Part shown: positions 7,868 through 14,226 of the stretch, one piece after another
Layout of the letters: the number at the start of each line of letters is the position of its first letter
How positions within the stretch are numbered: the stretch's first letter is position 1
Origin: Pseudomonadota bacterium
GTDB lineage: Bacteria; Pseudomonadota; Alphaproteobacteria; Caulobacterales; Caulobacteraceae
Reading direction: 5' to 3'
Assembly: GCA_023451375.1 (NCBI GenBank)
Contig: JAEXZS010000016.1
Span: forward strand, 1 to 22,057
DNA length: 22,057 bases
The notes under the pieces: generated by a model
What the model was told of the DNA's origin: nothing
Seen by the model: only the letters and a program-made list of their open reading frames with translations
Database searches by the model: none
Made by a program: the position numbers and the translations under genes

Positions 7868-7878
7868 GACTACTAGTC
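7868..7878. promoter_or_regulatory. palindrome upstream of the ParB-like gene
   Basis: GACTACTAGTC is an 11-base perfect palindrome (five-base arms around one base), 18 bases upstream of the ParB-like start codon. Its position just before the ribosome binding site suits an operator, possibly autoregulatory. No convincing promoter hexamers could be assigned. Confidence 0.35.
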
Positions 7879-7981
7879 AAGGTTGAGGGATCAAGCACTT
7901 CCGGTAACGTGGGCAGGATATGGCTCTGAAGGCAGTTTTGTGGTCCTTCGCTAACGTCTGCTGCTGGCGAGAACCCGCCCC

Positions 7982-9100
7982 TCACCCGCCCGTATCGATC
8001 CGCACCACCACCGACATCCCCGGCGCCAGCCGCTCTGTCGCCGCCTGGCCCGGATCGATCGCGATCCGCACCGGTATCCTCTGCGCCACCTTGGTGAAGT
8101 TGCCGGTGGCGTTGTCGGGGCGGATGACGCTGAACTCGCTGCCGGCGGCGGGGGCGATGCGCTCGACGTGGCCGCGCAGGGTCTGGCCGCCCAGGGCGTC
8201 GACGGAGAGTTCGACGGGCTGGCCGACGCGGATGTCGCGCATCTGCGTCTCCTTCATGTTGGCGGTGACCCAGACGACGTCCGGAACCAGGCCCATCAGC
8301 TGGGTTCCGGCGGCGACATACTGGCCCTGGCGGACGCCGACCTCGCCCAGGCGGCCGGCGCGGGGGGCGGTGACGCGGGTGTTGGCCAGGTCGATCCGGG
8401 CCAGGCGCACGGCGGCGCGGGCGTTCTCGACCTGGGCGGCCAGGGCGTCGCGGTTGACGACGGCGCTCTCGACGCCGGTCTCGGCGATGCCGCGCTGGGC
8501 GCGGGCCTGGGCGACCTGGGCCTGGGCGCTGCGGAGCGCCGCCTCCGCCACGTCGACGTTGGCCTGGGACACCCAGCCGCCCTGCTTCAGGGTGCGGGCG
8601 CGGTTCGCGTCGGCCTGGGCGCGGGCCAGGGTCGCCTCGGCCCCGGCGATGGAGGCCTGGTACTGGGCCACCGAGCCGCGCGCCGAGGCCTGGGACTGGG
8701 CCGAGTTGGCCAGGGCGGCCTCGGCGGCGTGCAGGGAGGCCTCGGCCTGTTCGACCCGCTGGCGATAGATGCGGTCGTCGACCTGGGCCAGCAGCTGGCC
8801 GGGCTGGACCGTCTGGAAGTCCTTGACGGGGACGTCGGTGACATAGCCGTTCACCTGGGGGCTGATGATCGTCACCTGACCCCGGACGTAGGCGTTGTCG
8901 GTGCGCTGTATGTCGCCGGCGAAGGGCGGCAGGCGCCAGGCGTAGAGCACCAGCAGCACCCCCAGCACGGCCACGGCGGCGGCGACCACGGTCCACAGGA
9001 CGCGCTTCTTCGGCTCTTGCACAGGCGTGGGGGCGGGCGGGGGCGCGGCGGCGGGCTGGGGCGCGGGCTGGGCGGCGATGGGGGGCGGGGTGTCGGTCAT
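7982..9100 (-). CDS. EmrA-like membrane fusion protein (HlyD family)
   Basis: Periplasmic adaptor that would link the MFS pump encoded just upstream to an outer-membrane channel. The 372 residues begin with a Pro/Ala-rich cytoplasmic tail, then one membrane helix (about 34-55, VLWTVVAAAVAVLGVLLVLY). Next comes the EmrA-type signature TDNAYVRGQVTIISPQVNGY (67-86) and the half-lipoyl segment VQPGQLLAQVDD. A long Ala/Gln-rich coiled-coil hairpin (about 112-235) is followed by the second lipoyl half (NTRVTAPRAGRLGEVGVRQG) and a beta-barrel segment. It starts at ATG 9098-9100, 23 bp after the MFS stop, with a weak ribosome binding site, so it probably shares the tetR-MFS transcript. No TolC-like gene is in the window; the outer-membrane partner must be encoded elsewhere. 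Confidence 0.9.
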   Translation of the reverse strand: MTDTPPPIAAQPAPQPAAAPPPAPTPVQEPKKRVLWTVVAAAVAVLGVLLVLYAWRLPPFAGDIQRTDNAYVRGQVTIISPQVNGYVTDVPVKDFQTVQPGQLLAQVDDRIYRQRVEQAEASLHAAEAALANSAQSQASARGSVAQYQASIAGAEATLARAQADANRARTLKQGGWVSQANVDVAEAALRSAQAQVAQARAQRGIAETGVESAVVNRDALAAQVENARAAVRLARIDLANTRVTAPRAGRLGEVGVRQGQYVAAGTQLMGLVPDVVWVTANMKETQMRDIRVGQPVELSVDALGGQTLRGHVERIAPAAGSEFSVIRPDNATGNFTKVAQRIPVRIAIDPGQAATERLAPGMSVVVRIDTGG

Positions 9101-9123
9101 GGTCGCTTCTGTGGGGGCGTTCT

Positions 9124-10815
9124 TCAGTCGACGGCGGCGGAGACGGCGGAGGCGTCGGGATCGCGGGCGTTGCGGCGGGCCTCGGCGCGGGCGCGCCAGC
9201 GGGGCCTGAGGTGGGTGAGGGTGACCCAGGCGCAGCCCAGGGCGGCGATCACGGCGATGACCCGGAAGACGTCGTCATAGGCCAGGACGTTGGCCTGCTG
9301 GGTCACCTGGCGGCTGAGCAGGGCGACGCCCTCGGCGCGCAGCAGGGCCGGGTCGGTGATCGTATGGGCGTAGGCGCCCGACAGCTGGGCCAGACGCTGG
9401 GTCACCTGCGGATCGGTGGCGACGATGTCGGCGGCCAGCTGGTTGGAGTGATGTTTCTCGCGCACGACCTGAAGCGTGCCGGTCAGGGCGCCGCCCGCCA
9501 GGCCGCCGACGTTCTGCAGCACGCTGAACATGACGATGAAGCTGATCAGGTTCTGCTTGCCCTGCTGAAGGACGCGGCTGATGCCGATCATCAGCGCGGG
9601 GCCGATGAACATGGCCGAGGCGAAGGCGATCATGGCCTGGCTAAGATAGAGCTGGGCCGGGCGGGTCAGGACGGTCGCGTGGCTGTCGATGAAGGCGCCG
9701 ACGGCGATGAGGCCCAGGGCGATGGCGATGGGCTTGTTCAGCTTCTCCATGTTCAGGGTGAAGGCGCTGACGGCGGTTCCGGCGATCATGGCCAGCAGGA
9801 TGACGACGAACAGGCCGTGCAGCTGGTCCGGGCCCAGGCCGACGACCGTCAGGAAGCCCACGGCGCCCGAGGTCTGTTCGCTGAGCACCATGCGGATCAG
9901 GAGGATGGCCCCGAACAGGCGCAGCATGTCGGCGCCGGTCAGCCAGCGGGTGTTGATCAGCGGATTGGAGCGGTTGTGCTCGATCGTCAGGGCGGCGGCC
10001 AGCAGGACGATCGCGCCGACCAGGGCCCAGCCGATCCACGCCGCCTCGGTCCACCAGACGATGCGGCCCAGGCCCAGCACGGCGGCCAGCAGGGCGACGC
10101 CGGGCGCGAACAGGGCGAAGGTGACGAAGTCCAGCTTGTCGAACACCTTCAGCCGCTCGGACGGGGGCAGCTTCAGCACCTGGACGGCGGCCCAGGCGAC
10201 CAGGGCCAAGCCCAGCTCGAAGACGTAGAAGCCGGGCCAGCCGTCGAGATCCAGCAGGGTCGGCATCACCAGGCGGCTGATCGGCACGGCGAAGCTGGCC
10301 AGGCCGATGCCGATGATCAGCCCCTTCAGCCGGTGGGCGGCGGGGAAGGCCTGGATCAGATAGAGGAAGCCCAGGCTCGAGAGACCCGCGCTCGCCATGC
10401 CGGCGACGGCGCGGACGACCAGGGTCGATTCATAGTTGTGCACCAGCAGGTGGGCGGCGCAGGTCAGGACGAAGACGCCCAGGAAGATCTGGGTGAACAG
10501 GCGCAGGCCGTACTGCATGCGGAACTTGACCAGGATCAGGTTCATGCAGGCGTTGGTCATGACGAAGACGACCGGCAGCCAGGCGGCCTCGGCGGCGGTG
10601 ATGCTCAGCGCGCCCTGCAGGTTCTGGATGTTGGCGGTGACAGCCGCATTGCCCAGGCTGCCGACCATGGCGACCAGGACGCCGGTGGCGGCGTACTGCA
10701 GGCGGCGGGGCCAGGGATGGTCGGGGGTCGCCGGGCTGCCGGGCATCATCGGCCGCTCGTGCGGCTTCAGCGTCTCGACGTATTGTTCCCAGGGCAGGTG
10801 CCAGTTGCGGGCCAT
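9124..10815 (-). CDS. MFS multidrug efflux transporter, DHA2/EmrB-like
   Basis: Inner-membrane proton-driven exporter of 563 residues, a length typical of the 14-helix DHA2 branch. Hydrophobic segments start near residue 40 (YAATGVLVAMVGSLGNAAVT) and recur to the C-terminus (VFRVIAVIAALGCAWVTL). The region around 58-95 (NIQNLQGALSITAAEAAWLP) corresponds to the EmrB segment around helix 1-2 where a candidate tests membrane entry, and LVVRAVAGMASAGLSSLGFL holds the helix-4 Arg typical of drug antiporters. The N-terminal 35 residues (HLPWEQYVETLKPHERPMM) are an unusually long cytoplasmic lead, and a roughly 60-residue polar segment precedes the last helix. The start codon overlaps the tetR stop as TGATG, indicating translational coupling. 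Substrate unknown; with the EmrA-like protein it should form a tripartite pump. Confidence 0.92.
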   Translation of the reverse strand: MARNWHLPWEQYVETLKPHERPMMPGSPATPDHPWPRRLQYAATGVLVAMVGSLGNAAVTANIQNLQGALSITAAEAAWLPVVFVMTNACMNLILVKFRMQYGLRLFTQIFLGVFVLTCAAHLLVHNYESTLVVRAVAGMASAGLSSLGFLYLIQAFPAAHRLKGLIIGIGLASFAVPISRLVMPTLLDLDGWPGFYVFELGLALVAWAAVQVLKLPPSERLKVFDKLDFVTFALFAPGVALLAAVLGLGRIVWWTEAAWIGWALVGAIVLLAAALTIEHNRSNPLINTRWLTGADMLRLFGAILLIRMVLSEQTSGAVGFLTVVGLGPDQLHGLFVVILLAMIAGTAVSAFTLNMEKLNKPIAIALGLIAVGAFIDSHATVLTRPAQLYLSQAMIAFASAMFIGPALMIGISRVLQQGKQNLISFIVMFSVLQNVGGLAGGALTGTLQVVREKHHSNQLAADIVATDPQVTQRLAQLSGAYAHTITDPALLRAEGVALLSRQVTQQANVLAYDDVFRVIAVIAALGCAWVTLTHLRPRWRARAEARRNARDPDASAVSAAVD

Positions 10816-11366
10816 CAGCGGCTCCTCAGCCCATCGAGCAGCAGGGCGCGGGTCCGGGCGGAGACGGCGCGGCGCTCGGCCTCGTCGGCGTTCTGGAAGC
10901 CGGCGCCCAGCAGGGTCGCGATCAGGCGGATGTCCATCGGCCCCAGATCCTCCCTGACCAGGCCCGCGCGCCGCGCCCGCTCCAGGGGCCCGGCGCCCGC
11001 CTCCATCAAGCGTCGCCGCAGAGGAGTAAGCGCGTCGGGGGAACGGACGTTCCGGACGACGCCCGCCAGACCAGCGTTCCGGATCATGTGCTCGGCCAGC
11101 TGGTCGATGAACCAGAAGAAGACGTGCGGGTCGTCGCCCTGCTCGGCGGTGCGGCGGCCGAGGTCCTCCACCGCCTCCTCCAGCACGGCCAGGGCCAGTT
11201 CGGTGCGGTCGGCGAAGTGGCGATAAAGGGTGCCGCGCCCGACCCCGGCCCGCTCGGCGATCAGCTCCAGCGGCGCGTCCAGGCCGTGCTCGGCGAAGAC
11301 CGCGCGGGCGGCGGCGAGCACGGCGGCGCGGTTGTGGACGGCGTCTTTTCGGATGGGGCGCGACAT
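10815..11366 (-). CDS. TetR/AcrR family transcriptional regulator
   Basis: A 183-residue protein with a TetR N-terminal DNA-binding domain: AVLAAARAVFAEHGLDAPLE leads into the HTH at about 32-51 (ELIAERAGVGRGTLYRHFAD), ending with the family's YRHF motif. The C-terminal ligand domain (about 60-183) includes HVFFWFIDQLAEHMIRNAGL. It is the first gene of the cassette; its TGA stop overlaps the ATG of the MFS gene, so repressor and pump are made together. Just upstream is an operator-like inverted repeat (11378-11399) between plausible -35 and -10 elements, which suggests autorepression relieved by a pump substrate (inference from family behaviour). Confidence 0.92.
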   Translation of the reverse strand: MSRPIRKDAVHNRAAVLAAARAVFAEHGLDAPLELIAERAGVGRGTLYRHFADRTELALAVLEEAVEDLGRRTAEQGDDPHVFFWFIDQLAEHMIRNAGLAGVVRNVRSPDALTPLRRRLMEAGAGPLERARRAGLVREDLGPMDIRLIATLLGAGFQNADEAERRAVSARTRALLLDGLRSR

Positions 11367-11374
11367 TCTGTCAC

Positions 11375-11404
11375 GTTAAATGGACAGTGGTGTCCGTTTT
11401 GCAA
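11375..11404 (-). promoter_or_regulatory. tetR promoter with overlapping operator
   Basis: On the minus strand, TTGCAA (11399-11404) and TTTAAC (11375-11380) are spaced by 18 bases and could be -35 and -10 hexamers. The spacer holds an inverted repeat: AAATGGACA (11378-11386) and TGTCCGTTT (11391-11399) match at eight of nine positions around GTGG. A site between -35 and -10 is the usual place for a TetR-type operator. Confidence 0.6.
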
Positions 11405-11408
11405 GGGG

Positions 11409-11921
11409 TCAGGCCAGCGGCTTCTCCAGCACCACGAACTCCAGCTCCGGCCGGGGCGGCGAGAGGGGGAAGGGGCGGCGCTCGCCGGTGGGGGCGTAGC
11501 CGCGCCGTTCGTACCAGGCGATCAGTTCGGCGCGGCGGTGGATGACGGTCATCTCCATGCGGCGGGCGGCGAAGCGGGCGACCGCTTCCTGCTCGGCGGC
11601 GGCGAGGAGGCGGCGGCCCAGGCCGGACGCCTGCAGCACGGGATCGATCGTCAGCATGCCCAGGTAGGCGCGATCCGCGCCGGCGCGGGCGACCTGGACG
11701 CAGCCGACCAGGCGCTCGTCCTGATGCGCCAGCAGGATGACGCGGTCGGGATCCGCGATCAGGGCGGCCAGTTCGTCGACGCTGGTGCGGGCGCCCGACA
11801 GCAGGTCGGCCTCGTGCGTCCAGCCGGCCCTGGCCGTCTCGCCGCGATAGGCGCGCTCGATCAGGGGATGGAGCGCGGCGACGTCGGAGGCCGTCGCCGC
11901 GCGGAAGGCGAGGTCGTTCAC
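11409..11921 (-). CDS. GNAT family N-acetyltransferase
   Basis: A 170-residue acetyltransferase that would transfer acetyl from acetyl-CoA to an amino group; the substrate is not evident. The acetyl-CoA loop is QASGLGRRLL at about 97-106, preceded by the strand YLGMLTIDP. The C-terminal GNAT pattern AELIAWYERRGYAPTGE lies at 131-147. The start is GTG 11919-11921, overlapping the S46 peptidase stop as GTGA, so it is translationally coupled to the peptidase. No ATG gives a better N-terminus: NDLAFRAATASDVAALHPLI is the expected first strand and helix. It ends 42 bp before the tetR start. Confidence 0.9.
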   Translation of the reverse strand: MNDLAFRAATASDVAALHPLIERAYRGETARAGWTHEADLLSGARTSVDELAALIADPDRVILLAHQDERLVGCVQVARAGADRAYLGMLTIDPVLQASGLGRRLLAAAEQEAVARFAARRMEMTVIHRRAELIAWYERRGYAPTGERRPFPLSPPRPELEFVVLEKPLA

Positions 11922-14011
11922 CGCCCCTCGTCAGGCGTGACGCCCAGCTCCTCGACCAGGTGGTCCATGCCGTAGACGTCGCGGAGCGCCACGGTCACCG
12001 CCTGGGTGGTGACGATGACGCTGCGGTTGACGGCGCGGTCGTAGCCGTAGGCGTTGCGCTGGGTCAGGACGGTCGAGTCGAAGTTGGCCCCGATGATCTC
12101 GCCCCGGGCGTTGATGGCGGGCGAGCCGGAGGAGCCGCCGATGGTGTCGGTGGACACGGCCATGTCCAGCACCGCGTTCGGGTCGATGCGGCCCTTCGCC
12201 GCCAGCAGCTTCGGGGCGACGTCGAAGGGCTCGGCGCCGGTGGCGCGGTCCCACAGGCCGGCGAAGGTGGTGAAGGCGCCGAACCGCTGGCCGGGCACGT
12301 CGGAGCCTTCCACCTGGCCGTAGGTCAGGCGCAGGGTGCCGGTGGCGTCGGGATAGACGCTGTCGCCATAGGCGGCGAAGCGGGCGGCGGCCAGGTCTTC
12401 CGAGGCGCGGTCGGTGGGCGCCTGGACCTTCTCCTCCCATTCCGAGCGCACGGCGCGGGCGTCGGCGTCGATGGCCAGGGCGTAGCGGATCAGCGGGTCG
12501 TCCGAGGCATGAACGGCGGCGAGACCCCCGTCCCACAGGGCGCGGCGCACGGCGGGATCGGCCAGTTTCGTGCCCTCGACGAGGGTGGCGGACAGGCCCT
12601 CGGGGCTTTCCTTGCCGAGCAGGGCAGCGACGTGGGGATCATCGACCGTCAGCCATTCGCGAGTCTTGGACAGCCACCATTCCAGGCGGATCTGCTCCAG
12701 CTCCGGATAGGTCGGGCGCTCGGCGAACAGGCGCGACTGAAGAGCCGGCAGGCGGCTGTCGGCGAACTCGGGCAGGCGCTGGTCCGACGGCTTGGCGCGC
12801 TCGTGGGCGCCGCGGACCAGGGCGCGGGCGTAAGAGAACAGCTGCGAGCCGCCGGCGACCGAGGTGGTCCCCAGGCCCGTGCCGCCCTCCAGCAGGGCCA
12901 TGGCGGGATAGAGCTGGCGTGCGGTCGGCTGGATCGCCTCCAGCCGTCCCCACGGATCGGGGCCGTCGCCGTTGGCGGCGGCGTAGCGCTGCATGAAGTC
13001 GACCTCGGCGGCCGCCTTGGCCTGCATGAATTGCGGGTCGATCAGCGCGGCCATGCGGCCCCGGCCGCGCTTGTAGGTGTTCTCCAGGCCGACGATCGGG
13101 TCCATGGCGATGAAGGCCTGCTCCTCGCCCTCCTCGGCATAGCGGATCAGCCGGCCGCGCAGTTCGGAAGCGATCAGCTGGTCCAGCGGCAGGACCACGT
13201 CGCGGATGGTGGCCAGCTGGTCCATGGTGAGCAGGCGCTGGGTCGAACCGGGATTGCCGGAGATGAAGACGGCCTCGCCCTCGGTCGGCTTGTCGGCGTT
13301 CCAGGCGAAGTGGATCGGGGTCTCGACAGGCCGGCCGTCCTCATAGAGACGGATGAAGGCCGCATCGATGGCGAAGCGCGGGAAGGAGAAATTGTCCAGG
13401 TCCCCGCCGAAGGTCGCGGCGCGATCCTCGGGCGCCCAGGCCAGGCGGACGTCGTCGTACTTGCGGAAGGTGTAGAGCTTGAACTGCCCGCCGCGGTACA
13501 GGCTGACGACCTGGCATCGGACCTTGGCGTCGCCGCCGCAGGCCTCGGTCTCGATCCGGCCCGCCTCGGCGTCGCGCGCCTGGGTGAAGGCCTGGCCTTC
13601 GAGCCCCTCGCCGGCCTTGCGCATCCTTTCGGTGACGTCGGCGATGTCGGTCAGGATCTCGGCCGAGGCGCCGGGGCATTTCAGCTCCTCCTCGCGCGAC
13701 CTCGGGGTGAAGCCGGTCTCGGCGTAGTTGACCTGGGGCGTGGACAGGTTGGCGACGCAGGTGGCGACGCAGTGATTGTTAGTCATCACCAGGCCCTGGC
13801 CCGAGACGACGCCGGCGGAGCAGCCCCCGAACTTCACCGACGACAGCCGGACGCGGTCGAGGAAGGCCTGGTCGATGTTCACGCCAAGGGCCTGGTTGGC
13901 GCGGGCGATGGGGAAGTTGTCGAAGGTCCACATGCCTTCCTCGGCGCGGGCGCTGGTGGAGGCGGCGGCGACGGCGAGGACGGCGGCGGAGGCGAGAAGG
14001 GCGAGGCGCAT
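11918..14011 (-). CDS. S46 family dipeptidyl-peptidase (divergent copy)
   Basis: Secreted serine peptidase that removes dipeptides from peptides in the periplasm. The start ATG 14009-14011 follows AGGAG at good spacing; the frame is open to 14128 but that part crosses a palindrome. The 697-residue product has a signal peptide ending SARA|EEGMW. Putative chymotrypsin-fold triad: His80 in TNNHCV, Asp216 in FAIDAAFIR after FGGDLDNFSFPR, and Ser628 in GGSSGSP. Two changes stand out against the tandem paralogue at 14227-16317: GSSGSP instead of the usual GNSGSP, and Ser646 (FDS) eighteen residues after the catalytic Ser, where DPP7 enzymes have Gly and DPP11 enzymes Arg. Substrate preference may therefore differ from either type. 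Extra cysteines (64, 81, 85, 112, 158, 166) are mostly shared with the paralogue and probably form disulfides. Confidence 0.93.
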   Translation of the reverse strand: MRLALLASAAVLAVAAASTSARAEEGMWTFDNFPIARANQALGVNIDQAFLDRVRLSSVKFGGCSAGVVSGQGLVMTNNHCVATCVANLSTPQVNYAETGFTPRSREEELKCPGASAEILTDIADVTERMRKAGEGLEGQAFTQARDAEAGRIETEACGGDAKVRCQVVSLYRGGQFKLYTFRKYDDVRLAWAPEDRAATFGGDLDNFSFPRFAIDAAFIRLYEDGRPVETPIHFAWNADKPTEGEAVFISGNPGSTQRLLTMDQLATIRDVVLPLDQLIASELRGRLIRYAEEGEEQAFIAMDPIVGLENTYKRGRGRMAALIDPQFMQAKAAAEVDFMQRYAAANGDGPDPWGRLEAIQPTARQLYPAMALLEGGTGLGTTSVAGGSQLFSYARALVRGAHERAKPSDQRLPEFADSRLPALQSRLFAERPTYPELEQIRLEWWLSKTREWLTVDDPHVAALLGKESPEGLSATLVEGTKLADPAVRRALWDGGLAAVHASDDPLIRYALAIDADARAVRSEWEEKVQAPTDRASEDLAAARFAAYGDSVYPDATGTLRLTYGQVEGSDVPGQRFGAFTTFAGLWDRATGAEPFDVAPKLLAAKGRIDPNAVLDMAVSTDTIGGSSGSPAINARGEIIGANFDSTVLTQRNAYGYDRAVNRSVIVTTQAVTVALRDVYGMDHLVEELGVTPDEGR

Positions 14012-14025
14012 GAGAAACTCCTGAT

Positions 14026-14209
14026 CCTTCTCCCCTCGGGGGAGAAGGTGGGCCCGAAGGGCTCGGATGGGGGGCTCTGTCCGCATCCAGAACGGAAAGA
14101 GGGGGCCTGGGTCAACAAGCCCCCTCATCCGTCTCGCGGAGTTTTATCCTCGGGATCGCCGGAGGCGATGCCCGGGGGCGAGCCACCTTCTCCCCGAAAG
14201 GAGAGAAGG
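14026..14209. repeat. 184-bp composite palindromic element
   Basis: The spacer between the two S46 genes is nearly filled by inverted structures. The left end is a perfect hairpin CCTTCTCCCC/GGGGAGAAGG (14026-14048). The centre has arms GAGGGGGC (14099-14106) and GCCCCCTC (14119-14126). The right end repeats the left motif in inverted form (14186-14209, two-base bulge). Also CGGATGGGGG near 14064-14073 can pair with the CCCCCTCATCCG at 14120-14131. This matches the look of REP/BIME-type elements common between alphaproteobacterial genes. Confidence 0.75.
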
Positions 14210-14226
14210 ACGTTCGGGCGGGCGGC

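Noticed and set aside
6505..7981. Target-site duplications flanking the ParB-like gene
   Set aside because: I compared both flanks by eye and found no convincing direct repeat, integrase gene or attachment site, so the acquisition mechanism is left open.
9211..11226. 671-codon plus-strand frame opposite the MFS and tetR genes
   Set aside because: Composition is Gly/Gln/Asp/His-rich with no hydrophobic core; the minus strand encodes a clear 14-helix transporter and a TetR protein.
14012..14128. Upstream start for the first S46 peptidase
   Set aside because: It would read through the palindromic repeat and bury the signal peptide; ATG 14011 has AGGAG at good spacing and a normal signal sequence.
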